From the NCBI GenBank assembly GCA_027422505.1, contig JAPQWV010000413.1, positions 62,001 through 126,000 on the forward strand: 64,000 nt of DNA, read 5' to 3'. Every line of letters starts with the position of its first letter. Within the stretch, counting starts at the first letter, position 1. This document shows, piece after piece, positions 1-10,701 of the stretch. The notes beneath the pieces were generated by a model that saw only the letters and a list, made by a program, of their open reading frames with translations, ran no database searches and was not told the origin of the DNA. The stretch is from Craterostigma plantagineum (taxonomy: Eukaryota > Streptophyta > Magnoliopsida > Lamiales > Linderniaceae). The translations under genes and the position numbers were made by a program.

Positions 1-609
1 TTGTGGATAAAGATAGAGAAAGAATCCTCTGAGGATCTGTAATCTTGTTTTGATGGGTCTTCTTATTGTGAAATCGAACAAAATCGGTACTAGTGCTCTT
101 CACCCCACCATTTGACATAATTTCGACTATCGTGGCTTCTGAACTGACAATAGATTTCTCATCTTTCCTTGTATCCGTCCCTCTCAACCTCTCAGCCTCG
201 GTAAACTCTCCACATTCTCCTCCTTCACCATTCAGCACACCTCCTTGCTCCTGAGGCATCAAATCTCGATCCAATGGCTTCATACACTCACCAAGAGATT
301 GGCAGGCCAAACTTACAGAACACTTGCTTAAGCCCTTCTCATTCTTTGCTGCAGCCGCAGCATTATTTTTTGGAGCTCGCAACTTTTCCTGAAATTAGCA
401 AGTGTATCATCCATGTCACCCTACCCATCTTCATCTTCAGCCTCTGCAATCTTACTGTCACCGCTATCCCCAGCTACCGTATTCCTCTTTGAAATCTTTT
501 TACCCTTCATCTTCAACAGGGAAGCAATTAGCTCATTGTCTTCTATACCAATTAATGGATCCATAGCTTTTGACTTTCTCTTTATACCCGTTTTCTTCTC
601 CTTATTCAT
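1..609 (-). CDS. Partial two-exon gene, unknown protein, runs off left edge
   Basis: Exon 1 starts at the ATG at 609 and encodes a lysine-rich N-terminus (MNKEKKTGIKRKSKAMDPL...). Without splicing the frame stops at 421. A donor (ACG|GTAGCT, about 477) and an acceptor (TTTCAG|GAAAAG, about 389) would remove an 89-bp intron in phase 0. They join exon 1 to a stop-free frame of about 129 codons from 388 to position 1, rich in Ala/Lys and then Glu/Gly, with no motif I recognise. Such a long open frame on one strand, linked by a plausible plant intron, is my reason to call a gene. The product could be a low-complexity nuclear protein or an old retroelement ORF; I cannot tell which. Confidence 0.4.
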
Positions 610-2081
610 CCCGTTAACCCTAAAATTTTTTAATTGATAATCCTCAAGAACATCAAAAACACAACCCTATCCTAAACTTCACTGAAATTTCCACGCCCAA
701 AAAGCCCATGTATACACCTGCCATGATAAAAAACATCAACACACAACCCTAACTATCCAACGCTAAGAATACAAGAAACACATTCAACTAATCATTACCA
801 TAGAATTAACACTTTTCATCAGCAAATCAACCTACCAAAGCATCCACCACCAATCCAATTCATCTACCTTAAAGCCATTTATATTTCCTATGGAGAAACA
901 ATACATACATTAAAAAGATATCAAATGCCAATTCAGCTTTCCTTTCTCCTCATAAACCGAAGGCAAACGTAACAGAAGTGAAATCAAAATAATCACAACA
1001 AGAATCAACCCACGAATCAATAAAACAAAAATTGAAACTAGGGCACGTCAAAAAATTCTTATGAAGCTAGCAAAAATACAGTATTTCACCCAGACCTGGT
1101 GAAGCTAACTTCCCAAGTTGGAGGATGATTAAATAGACCTGACGATTTCCGCAATTTTTTTGTTTAGGAGATGAGCTCTTTGCAACAGTGCACTGCACAT
1201 CAAGTGAAACAGTAGATTCCTTTTTTTTCTTTTTCCTTTTTTCCTTCTATTTTCTTTTAATTTTCCGCCTTTTAACAATGAATTAATGGATCGTCGCTAT
1301 TTATATTAGAACCGAAATCATTTTATTTTGTAGGAGGTTTTATTCTCTCACATATCCAGGAATATCGTATGATGATTGATGGGTGGGAATTCCATAAAAA
1401 CTGCATGCTATGCGTATAATATATATATATTTATATATATATATATATCAATAAATGTCACATTTCTATTTACTGACCGTTCAGAAAATATATAGTTTGT
1501 TTTTCTCGAAGTCAGAAAACATTAAATATTCAAAAACTATTTTTCTTCTAGGTCGAATTTAAAGTTCTTCTGTATCTTTCTTCGTGGTTTTAGATTTAAA
1601 TCATCCTCTATAATCCTCGCTGGTTGGATTGGATCGAAGAAGAAAATATTAGGTCGTGGGAATGACGAAAGCGGTTAACTTTTTTTTTGTATTTCTTTTT
1701 CCTTGCGATTGATTTTTGTTTTTTTTGCAATTCCAGTATAAACGTCCGATACGGTTTAAAGTTGTGTAATTTATTTCTATACTCAACAATTCTTTGAATG
1801 TAGTTAAATTGAGTATGCCATTTTATATAGTTATGCATTTTGTTCTTCTAACACAAACTAAAAAAATCTCACTTACATAAATTCATGTTATTCGAAACCT
1901 ATTAAATTCCATCGATAATTGAGTTAAACTCTTTTTTTTTCGTGCAAAATATAACTCAATTGGCTATGGACTTACGCCACACAAGAGATTTCCCAAAGTC
2001 AAACTTGTCAACAACACAATCTCCACCCGACAACCATAATGATTATTCAAAATTGCATGATACTACGAATTGCATGAAAAA
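610..2081. other. Intergenic, AT-rich; no gene seen
   Basis: This holds the upstream region of the minus-strand gene at 1-609 and the downstream region of the GLOX pseudogene. It has an AT dinucleotide run (about 1418-1450) and T-rich tracts. Short open frames, such as one of 76 codons at 1608-1838, have lysine-rich random composition and no recognisable similarity. Confidence 0.6.
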
Positions 2082-3749
2082 TTATTTAATTTGAACCCAA
2101 ATCCCTTCAGTAGGAACTTCCCTATAATTCACAAACAACATCTAAAACCCTGGCAGAGGGACACGCTAGAAGACGGCCTCGCGACCCATACGCTGTAGCT
2201 CGACCCTCCGAGCGACGCCACACTAGCGCTCGCCCCGCCTGTAAGAACCGAGATCCTCTGATTCATCGAAAACGCATGCCTGGCAAATGGGGGCCTCACC
2301 ATGGTTACCGAGATCATGCGCCGACTAACCCTACCTCGAGAGGTGAAGTTAATCGAAAGCAGAGAAGCAGGGGAAGTAACGCTAGGACGAACTGTAGCCA
2401 ACTTTCGATCTAAATAGTCAGGCGAGTAGGCCTCCATCGTTAAATCTGTTGGCAATAACACTCCCGTGAAGTTGTAGTAAGGGTGTGGGTTGCTTCCACC
2501 AACTAGCATGCGCTCGTCTCGCAACAACACTGCAGTCGAATGGTACATTCTCGGCACTGTCGTGGCGTTATCCACCTCGAATCTCGACCCGACAGGGTTG
2601 TTAGGTCGGTAGGTAATGGGCGATAGAACCGGATTTCGACCCAATTCCCAACCTGTGGTACCCGAAACCGCCCCGTTAACTATCAAGATGTTACCGTTGG
2701 GCATCAAAACCATGTCTCCAATAACCCTAGCCAAGGGCATATTCTCCGTAACCCATTTAGGGTTAGGGTCGTTTATCGCATCCTCCCGCAGGTCGACAGT
2801 GCGCCGACGAAAGTCCCACTGTTTGCGTAAAGGAACCCTTCGACGGGCCACCGCACACCAAGATCTCGGATACTATCGCGCGTTGTTGATCCTCACCGGG
2901 AGCAAAACCGCCGAGCCCGAGCTCGGGTAGTTCCTCGGGTCACCGTCGGATATCGTCGGGTAGCTCCTAACCACGACCCTTTTCGCGTAGTCAAACAAAA
3001 TAGCTCAATTGTTGGTGAAGATGGATAGGTTTCCGTCCATGTTCAAGAACATGAAAGGGTACAAGTTGTTCTCGACACTCGGGTCGTTCGTCTGTGCGAG
3101 GAAGGGCAAGGCGTAAGCTTGGTCTCCTCCCGAGGTCGTCTTAGGGTGAAACTGGAAGGTGAATTGCCTCCGACCGCCGATCACAATCACCCGCCCGTCG
3201 GGCAATATGTGGTCAGTCGACTACCACCTCCTCTGTCTGAGCTGAGTGCCCAACTCTCGCCAGTCGCATGAGGCGTTGGAGCACGGTCTGTACTGCTTGA
3301 CAGTGCGATCTCCGTCGTTGAACCCTCTAGTCTGAACTAGGGTTCCGTCAGGCGGTGTGGAGCCCGAGGAGCAAAAGAAGTTTGTTAGGGTATTTAAGGG
3401 CCTAACCGAGTTGGAACTTGTCATATTCGAACGAATGAACGGTGCAGTCGTGCTTTAGGGTTAGGTCGTTGGGGTCATCCCGGCATTTGCCTTTGGGGAG
3501 AGAGATGTTCGATGGACCGAAGTCGGTTCGGTCGAAGATTACGACTAGGTCCATGTTGAGTAGCTGCATGTGCATGGCCGAGACGCCGATGTTCGAGAGG
3601 AGTGGGTCCCACTTGCCGCCGCCGGCGAAAGCGGTGGCTGCATGGTGGAGGAGGATGACGAGGAATAATGTGATGAATGGTCTCAAGGCGGCGCCGGTGT
3701 AGGACATATTGTGAAAATTAGGTTGGGTGTTTTTGTTGTAGAGAAGCAT
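2082..3749 (-). pseudogene. GLOX: Aldehyde/glyoxal oxidase GLOX-like pseudogene
   Basis: Pieces in several frames together cover a full-length plant glyoxal-oxidase-like protein (copper-radical oxidase, secreted, oxidising aldehydes to acids with H2O2 release). The N-terminus has a hydrophobic signal peptide (start 3749 or 3707). Next come a segment with KWDPLLSNIGVSAMHMQLL, then LPDGRVIVIGGRR, then VENNLYPFMFLNMDGNL, then WVTENMPLARVIGDMVLMPNG, and finally VPRMYHSTAVLL with the C-terminal early-set region (FARHAFSMNQR). The last coding stretch, ending TEGIWVQIK, stops at 2082. Damage includes a frameshift near 3410, an in-frame TAG (3221-3223, where a Tyr is usual), a TGA (3005-3007), at least two frameshifts between 2875 and 2760, and a frameshift plus TAG near the C-terminus. 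No introns are apparent, as expected for this family. The family call is firm and so is the pseudogene status. Confidence 0.88.
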
Positions 3750-4076
3750 TGTTTAAATACTTATAGATAGTAGTGTATATATTACATATTAGCATGTTCG
3801 TTTGAAGTTCTAATTATGAGGGTTGATAACTTTGGTTTTATGTTTTGAGGTTTTGACTTTCGAGGAGATGGTGTGTGACAATCATGTAAATTATTTTATA
3901 TATTATATATATATATAATTTTTATGCACCGGGAATTCAAGTTGGAAATGTTATCATATATATAGTTTTGCTAAGGTTGTAGTATATTTGTGATTTTTCT
4001 ATGCACTTAGACGTGGGTGTAAGTAATCTTCGTGACAGATGGATCAAATAAAACGAAACTATTTAGCCTCATATCC
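3750..4076. other. Upstream region of GLOX pseudogene; nothing else seen
   Basis: AT-rich DNA with a TA dinucleotide run (about 3897-3920). It would contain the former GLOX promoter. Confidence 0.5.
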
Positions 4077-4079
4077 TTA

Positions 4080-4736
4080 GAGCATCTCCTACTGAATACC
4101 AAAACTCAAAATTTGAAGTAAATTTACTCCAATCGAACACCAAAAACAAACCTAAAATGCGTCAGATACGTTCTCGCTCATCACTTTGAGCATCTTTGCG
4201 TCTGTGACAATTAGAATGCGAATGACTTTTTTAATTTGCAACGAAGTACTTAGTTTTCTTCTCTCATACATCTTGTCAGGAAAAGTTGACCAAGGATAGA
4301 TAAAGAAAGTAGACAAGACAGCTTTTTATATAGAACTCTTATTGTCTCTCAAACAGAAAAAGAAAAAAAGAAAAAGCAAATCAATCGTTCATCAATATAT
4401 TATAGACAATCAACAAATGTTGCTTTTAACATGTATAAATATATTGTAGTTATCGTGTTTTTAATATATATTAATAGATGCTTTTTATATGTATAAATAT
4501 ATTGTTATTAACCTTATTAATTTTTGTGACCAAATCAAAAATAAAATTTGTAGTCTAATTTGTAAAGTTGTAAAATATGTGGCTAGTATTGGAATTTGTG
4601 AAAATTGGTGGAAGTGAATATTACAAAATTGTCTATTGAGTTTGAGAATGAGTTGGTCGATAGGAGAAGAATTACTACATTTTGAGCTTGAGAATGCATT
4701 TGAGTTTGAGAATGCGTTTCTCGGTTGGAGATGGTC
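4080..4736. mobile_element. Tourist/PIF-Harbinger-like MITE
   Basis: Terminal inverted repeats GAGCATCTCC (left) and GGAGATGGTC (right) are each flanked by the trinucleotide TTA (4077-4079 and 4737-4739), the usual PIF/Harbinger target duplication. The interior is AT-rich and has no transposase frame. Confidence 0.65.
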
Positions 4737-4901
4737 TTATATCAAATGCGGAACACATTGTTCCCACCATGGTTTTGAAGATCGGACCGACCGGACCGGT
4801 CAAAAATCCGGTCCGGTCCCGGTCCGGTATTTTTTAATTTAAAATAAATACAAATATTTTGGTTTTTAATAAATTATACAAATAGAAAATTAATAAATTA
4901 T

Positions 4902-4970
4902 TTGGTCTAGTGGTTAAGTTGTTAGTATTTTACTTAATGGTCTTGGGTTTGAATCCACCCAATACGATAA
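4902..4970 (+). other. tRNA-like (pol III box A / box B) segment inside the outer MITE
   Basis: TGGTCTAGTGGTTAAG resembles a tRNA box A, and GGGTTTGAATCC about 45 bases later resembles box B. It is not a foldable, intact tRNA as far as I can judge. It is more likely a tRNA-derived segment carried by the transposon. Confidence 0.35.
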
Positions 4971-5158
4971 TTTTTATATTTTATATTAACTTATCAGTTC
5001 ACTATTTTATTTTTATTCAAATTTGACCCCAACTCATAGATTTAATATTTGACATACGACTAATTTATAACAACCCACACAATTTATTTTTATTTAATTA
5101 TACCCATTAATTTAAATAATTATAGGTTGAAAAAAGTTCATAAAAACATGTATATTTT

Positions 5159-5666
5159 TAGTACTGTCAATTTGGCGGGGCGGGCCGGGCTGGCCCGCCG
5201 CCCGCCACTTGACGGGCGGGGCCTCTACGCGGCGGGCCGCGGGCCTGGCCCGCCCGCCTACTAATTTTTTTTTCTATTTTTTATTTTAATTTAAAATGTT
5301 AATTTAGTAATATTATTATTTAATTATGGTATTTATTAAAAAATTATGAATAAATATAATATTAATGATACATAATTAATGACATAAATTATATTATCTA
5401 ATTAATTTAGTTTTATTTTCTATATTTAGTAGTTATTTTCAATATAATATATATTTACTTAATATATTATATATATTTACAATAATGGCGGGCCAGCCCG
5501 CGGGCTAGCTCGCCCGCCCCGCCCCGCCAAGCCCGCGGCCCGTGCGGGCTGGCCCGCTTAGGCCCTTCTCCTGGCGGGCCTGAAAAAGCTCAGCCCAACC
5601 CGCCACTTTAGCAGGGCGGGGCGGGGCGGGGCGGGCCGCGGGCCGCAGGCCACTTTGACACCTCTA
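5159..5666. mobile_element. hAT-type MITE nested inside another MITE
   Basis: It is 508 bp with ends TAGTACTGTCAA and, inverted, TAGAGGTGTCAA, flanked by a perfect 8-bp duplication tatatttt (5151-5158 and 5667-5674). The terminal 100-180 bp are packed with GGCGGGCC/GCCCGCC motifs, while the centre (about 5255-5480) is almost pure AT. Subterminal short GC repeats like these are typical transposase-binding arrays of hAT elements. Confidence 0.85.
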
Positions 5667-5842
5667 TATATTTTTCATATTATTTGATTGATTCATATAT
5701 AAAATATATATATTTATTACATTTAAGATACCGTTTTTCCTCCCGTTTGATTCCGATTTTATACCTGTTAAAGCACTAAACCTTAAACCACTAAAATTTT
5801 CGGTCCGGTTCGAAAATCCGGTTTCAAAACCTTGGTTCCTAC

Positions 5843-6397
5843 TCTTGATATTTATAAACATATAAAAAAATTAAGGGAGAATGAACAGAAGGTTGACGTA
5901 ACATAAACGTTTATCCACTCGATATTATTTATATTTATTTTCCATCCGACCGATCAATTACTTAGCATTTGAACAATAGTTGGAAGTTGGAACTACTATA
6001 ATAACAGTGAAAAAAAAGAACTAGTACTATAATTACAATCATTTTAAATTAACATCGGGCAAAAATTAAATGAAAATAAGAGAGCCCAGGTACTGGACAA
6101 ATGCGAAATAAAAGGTTGTCTTAATGAATGGATAGATAGTTTATCAGAGGCCCATTTCTTAAAGCCCGTCTGTTAGCCTATATCCAATTATTTGGGACAA
6201 AACAAAATAGAAAACATGAAGTGAAAAAAGGGTGACGTTGTAATGACTACAGCTGAAAAAAGAGAGAAAAACTTACATTAACAAAAATAAATGTTATCAT
6301 CAATAAAAGAGCTAAGAGAAAGTGGTCATTTATTGTGGGTATTTGTACGATACTCATCAGTGCCCTTTCAAACAAACTTTTTCTTGCATGTGATAGA
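5843..6397. other. Intergenic, AT-rich; no gene or repeat recognised
   Basis: No open frame of interest and no clear repeat termini between the hAT element and the Stowaway MITE. Confidence 0.5.
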
Positions 6398-6399
6398 TA

Positions 6400-6642
6400 C
6401 TACCTCCGTCCCGTTATTTTTATCACATCTCTTAGTGGGCACGGATATTAAAGTGGTATTATTATAATAATATAATACAATGAAAAGGTAATAAAATGTA
6501 TATTTTGACACGTCTTTTAAGAATATTTAATATTATTATATTGATTGTTTGTGATAGTTTTTTTGCTAAATAAGGAAAGGTGATAAAATTAGTGGGACGT
6601 CCGAAATGGCAAAATGTGATAAAATTAGTGGGACGGAGGTAG
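6400..6642. mobile_element. Stowaway (Tc1/mariner) MITE
   Basis: 243 bp with the classic CTACCTCCGTCCC terminus on the left and its inverse GGGACGGAGGTAG on the right, each flanked by a TA dinucleotide (6398-6399 and 6643-6644). It lies directly upstream of the BPC gene. Confidence 0.92.
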
Positions 6643-7218
6643 TATTTCTTTAAGCTTTCTTTACCCACTTCAGCTCCTCCCTTCTCTCTCTATCTATCTC
6701 TCTATCTCTCCTCCTTCAAAATTAAGGGTTTTGACTCCTTCACTACCACGATCCATCGTCAGGTGCTGTCTTAAATTTTGCCATCTGCTGTTATTCCTCT
6801 GCACTGTAAGTAAGAATCTCATCTTGAATACTATTCTCTATTCACTTTTATACCCCTATCGTAAATTCTGGTATGTGGGTTAGTGCACCGAGTTCAAGAA
6901 CGAGCGTAGTTTAGCTTAATTTTTCGCTGCTCTTTGAGCATCTGATGATGTGGGTTGTGGTTTTTTGCAGCGATTTGGTTTTGTGTGCTTGAAGTTTGAG
7001 TGGTGTGGGCTTGTGGTTGTTTCTCTATTTACAGCAAAACTCCATTAAATCTGTTGTAATTGGCCCTTTGAGCTGCCTTTAAATAAGCTAATGCTGGTCC
7101 CTAGAGACTCTATGCATGTGGAGTCAGTCTTTACTGCAACTCTTGTCTTAAAATTTTGCGCAATTCAGACGCCTTTCGATGATTTTGCTTTAAATGTACG
7201 CAGCTGAAACGACCTTCC
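6643..7218 (+). promoter_or_regulatory. BPC-like gene leader: CT-rich tract and 5'-UTR intron
   Basis: A pyrimidine tract of CTCT/TATC units (about 6676-6714) lies at the probable transcript start; on the other strand it is a GA-rich element of the kind BPC proteins bind, so autoregulation is possible. A GTAAGT donor at 6806 and a TACGCAG acceptor ending at 7203 fit a leader intron of about 400 bp. This part is inferred from splice-site sequence only. Confidence 0.4.
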
Positions 7219-7924
7219 ATGGACGACAACTCACACCGCGAGAATGGCAGGCAGAAGCCGCCCCAAGGCCAGGTAAAAAAAAAAAAATCTCTTCGAACCC
7301 AAATTCACAAGTTTTCATTACATCGTCAAATGCACGGCCAATTAATCGCCTGATTCGGGCATTCGTTCGCTTTTATCGAGCGAACTCAGTGGCTGATGCA
7401 ACAACAACAACAGCAGCACCAGCCTTCGATGAAGCAAATAATGGCCCTCATGGCGGAGCGCGACGCGGCGATCCAAGAGCGCAACTTAGCCCTCTCGGAG
7501 AAGAAGTCCGCCCTCGCCGAGCGCGACATGGCCATCCTCCAGAGGGACAACGCCGTCTCCGAGAGGAACAACGCAGTCCTCGAGCGCGACAATGCCATCG
7601 CCGCCCTTCAGTACCGCGAAAACAACAACAACAGCAGCAGCGCAAATTTACATCCTTGCCCTCCCAACTGCACCATTTCCCGAGGCTTCAAGCACGTCCA
7701 CCACCCCCACCACAACCACCACCACCTTGTCGAACCTCCCTACAGCAACAACGCTGCAGATAGCCCCGAGCCCAGCTCCAAGCCTTCCCGCGGGTCGAAA
7801 CGACCCGCCGGGAAAGACCCGAAACCCGCCAAGAAAAGCCCGAAGCCCTCCAAACGGGCCTCTGTGAAGGCGGAGAGCGAAGATTCCTTTATGAGTGGTA
7901 GCGGTAAGAGGGGCGAGGGGCAAG

Positions 7925-8147
7925 TGTTGGCACAGCGGAAGAGAAAGAGCTGCTGCTCTTTTAGTTTTATTGATGATAATGATATTTCTCTTAATAATTC
8001 AAGAGTGTACAGACGTCAACTTATATTAACCTAACATGACCTTCAAACTTGCTTAATATTAATACTTCTTAAGAAAACTAGAAGTAGACTTGACCAAGTA
8101 ATTTGACTAATAGAAAACGACTCTTAGATTACTAATTAATTTCAACA
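7925..8147 (-). repeat. 3' LTR of the young copia element
   Basis: 223 bp, TG...CA ends, identical to the LTR at 12305-12527. In the BPC transcript it supplies the premature stop (8032-8034). Confidence 0.95.
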
Positions 8148-8154
8148 CCCTTGC

Positions 8155-10701
8155 TTAATTTGTAATCTTCAGCAGAGCCTTATGCTTCTCCAATTTCTCC
8201 ATAGTTACAGCCTTTGTTAGAATATCAGCCGGTTGCTCATTTGTGCTGATGTAGTCGAGGCCGATCTCTTGCTTTCCGACCAAGTCTCTCACGAAGTGAT
8301 AACGAAGCTCAATATGTTTTGATCGCGCATGAAACACGGGATTTTTCGTCATTAAGATAGCAGATTTATTATCGCAGAGAATGGTGGTTGCTCCTTCTTG
8401 CTTTAGCTGCAAATCCTCCAGCAATCGTCGTAGCCAAACAGCTTGACACACAGCATCTGTTACAGCAGTGTATTCTGCTTCAGAGGATGATAAAGCCACG
8501 GTCTTCTGTTTCTTCGAACTCCATGAGATCACATTCGACCCAAGGCAGAAAATATAGCCTGAAGTGCTTTTTCGATCGTCAATCGACCCAGCCCAATCGC
8601 TATCCGAATAACCTATCAGCTTGCATTCTTCTTCCTTTTGGTACACGATACCTTGCTTCTTGGTTCCTTGAAGGTAGCGCAGTATGCGCTTTGCAGCAAC
8701 AAGGTGAGTTTTATTCGGATTGGCCGTGTATCGTGAGACAACACTTACCGCGTAAGCAATATCAGGCCTTGTATGCGTGACATAGATGAGTGATCCCACC
8801 AAGCTTCGAAAGAGCGAAGCATCAGCCTGCTCGCTGCCATCATCTTGCTGTAGTTTCTCATTGAGCATCATTGGGGTTGCAACAGGTTTACACTTGCCCA
8901 TGAAAAACCTTTCCAACAGATTCTCAATATACTTTTCTTGTGACAGAAAGATTTTTCCTCCATTCTGCTTAACCTGCATTCCCAAAAAATATCTCATCAA
9001 TCCGAGATCGGTCATCTCAAACTTCCTCATCATCTGCTTTTTAAAGTCCTCAACTTGGTCGGCATTTGTCCCAAAGTAAATGAGATCGTCAACGTACAAA
9101 CATAGCACAAGAAAGTCAGAACCAGTTTTCTTGACGTAGAGGGATGGTTCATTTGGACTCCTTCGAAAACCACTATGTCGAAAGAATTCATCGATTTTAT
9201 TATTCCATGCACGAGGGGCTTGTTTTAGCCCGTAAAGCGCCTTTTTGAGCCGATACACCTTATCCTCGCTGCCTTTCACCTTGAATCCTTGTGGTTGCTC
9301 GACGTAAATTTCTTCATCAAGCTCTCCGTTCAGAAATGCCGACTTTACATCTAGTTGAAAGACTTTCATCCCGAAATAAGCTGCCGTAGCAAGTGCAGTC
9401 CTGATTGTTTCGATCCTTGCGACCGGCGCGAACGTCTCGTTGAAATCAATCCCGGGCTGTTGCGAGTATCCCTTCGCAACTAGGCGTGCCTTGTATTTTT
9501 TCACAGAGCCGTCTTCATTAAACTTGACCTTATAGATCCATTTCAAGCCAATGACATCTCTTTTGCCTGATAATGCAACGAGCTCCCACGTTTTATTTTT
9601 CTTAATCATGTCGATTTCTTCTTTCATGGCATTGATCCAGACTTCGTCCCTTGCAGCTTCCTGAAAATCCCGGGGTTCGCAGAAAAATGCGACCTGGCAG
9701 GAATCGTCGGAGCTGTAAAAGTCTGCCACTGATCTAAATTTTTTCACGGGGCTTTCCTCATCGCTCTCATCACTTGATAAGTTTTGGCCTGAGTTATTTT
9801 GAGGAGATGGTAGAGAATCTTCAGCTCTATCTTGATGAGATGGTTGAGAATTTCCAGCTTTATGGAATACTCCTCGAGTTGATAATGGCTCGGTGAATTC
9901 AGAATCGATGGGAGATGCTTCATTCGGTTCAGACCACTCCCATGAAGCATTTTCATCGAAGATAACATCCCTTGAAATGACAAGCTTCTGCGTTTGGGGA
10001 TTGAGCAGCCTGTATCCCTTTGATTCATTACTGTAGCCGATGAAAATAAATTTCTCTCCCTTCTTGTCGAACTTTTCTCGTCGTTCTGCAGGGATATGAG
10101 CGTAAGCAATACAACCAAAAATTCGTAAATTATCAATTACCGGCTTTCGCTTGTTCCACGCTTCAAATGGAGTCCGGTCTCGAACAGCTTTTGTTGGAGA
10201 TCTGTTTAATAAATAAACAGCACTATTTATTGCCTCCGCCCATAGATTGTTTGGCAAATTTTTACCATTCAACATGCTTCGTGCCATCTCGACAACGGTC
10301 CTATTTTTTCGCTCAGCGACTCCGTTTTGTTGCGGACTTCGACTGACAGTGAGCTGCCTTTGAATGCCGTTTTCTTCACAATATTTTAGAAATGGAGAGC
10401 TTATGAACTCTCCTCCACGATCTGTCCGGAGAGTCTTCATTTTGAGTCCACTTTGAGTTTCTGCCATGGCTTTAAATTGAAGAAATACTGAAAAAGCCTC
10501 GGACTTTTGGTGAAGAAAGAATACCCACATCATTCGAGTGAAGTCGTCAATGAACAGAATGAAATATTTTTTACCATTCAAAGAGGGTGTTTGCATGGGA
10601 CCACAGATGTCCGAATGCACCAGCTCCAATGGCTCCTTCGCCCGCCAAGCTGTGAAACGGCAAGCGATGAATTTTTCCGTACACACAGCCTTCGCAAACA
10701 T
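8155..10701 (-). CDS. Copia integrase / reverse transcriptase / RNase H polyprotein part
   Basis: 848 codons. The integrase core has HSDICGP, then TDRGGEF, then SPQQNGVAERKNR (the D,D-35-E triad). The copia linker follows, with RIFGCIAYAHIP. The RT domain begins at about residue 355, with KWIYKVKFNEDGSVKKYKAR, QLDVKSAFLNGELDEEIYV and catalytic YVDD in LCLYVDDLIYFG. RNase H shows GYSDSDWAGSIDDRKSTSG and the C-terminal SKHIELRYHFVRD and PADILTKA motifs. It is intact across all three enzymes. It lacks its own authentic start: the first codons are out of frame with gag-protease, and the natural protein is a fusion with the upstream frame. Confidence 0.93.
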   Translation of the reverse strand: MFAKAVCTEKFIACRFTAWRAKEPLELVHSDICGPMQTPSLNGKKYFILFIDDFTRMMWVFFLHQKSEAFSVFLQFKAMAETQSGLKMKTLRTDRGGEFISSPFLKYCEENGIQRQLTVSRSPQQNGVAERKNRTVVEMARSMLNGKNLPNNLWAEAINSAVYLLNRSPTKAVRDRTPFEAWNKRKPVIDNLRIFGCIAYAHIPAERREKFDKKGEKFIFIGYSNESKGYRLLNPQTQKLVISRDVIFDENASWEWSEPNEASPIDSEFTEPLSTRGVFHKAGNSQPSHQDRAEDSLPSPQNNSGQNLSSDESDEESPVKKFRSVADFYSSDDSCQVAFFCEPRDFQEAARDEVWINAMKEEIDMIKKNKTWELVALSGKRDVIGLKWIYKVKFNEDGSVKKYKARLVAKGYSQQPGIDFNETFAPVARIETIRTALATAAYFGMKVFQLDVKSAFLNGELDEEIYVEQPQGFKVKGSEDKVYRLKKALYGLKQAPRAWNNKIDEFFRHSGFRRSPNEPSLYVKKTGSDFLVLCLYVDDLIYFGTNADQVEDFKKQMMRKFEMTDLGLMRYFLGMQVKQNGGKIFLSQEKYIENLLERFFMGKCKPVATPMMLNEKLQQDDGSEQADASLFRSLVGSLIYVTHTRPDIAYAVSVVSRYTANPNKTHLVAAKRILRYLQGTKKQGIVYQKEEECKLIGYSDSDWAGSIDDRKSTSGYIFCLGSNVISWSSKKQKTVALSSSEAEYTAVTDAVCQAVWLRRLLEDLQLKQEGATTILCDNKSAILMTKNPVFHARSKHIELRYHFVRDLVGKQEIGLDYISTNEQPADILTKAVTMEKLEKHKALLKITN

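Larger units (their letters stand above)
4768..5834. mobile_element. hAT-type MITE (outer of a nested pair)
   Basis: The terminal inverted repeats are CATGGTTTTGAA (left) and TTCAAAACCTTG (right), followed inward by CCGGACCGG-rich subterminal motifs. The flanks gttcccac (4760-4767) and gttcctac (5835-5842) match at 7 of 8 bases, as expected for a hAT 8-bp duplication. There is no transposase frame. A second MITE (5159-5666) sits inside it, so the element is about 550 bp without the insertion. Confidence 0.75.

Noticed and set aside
4902..4970. Possible tRNA gene
   Set aside because: Box A and B resemble a tRNA, but acceptor pairing is not evident and it lies inside a MITE; kept only as tRNA-like.
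10571..10701. Programmed ribosomal frameshift in the copia element
   Set aside because: No slippery heptamer or pseudoknot was evident, and the related plant elements use one continuous frame; a simple indel is more likely.
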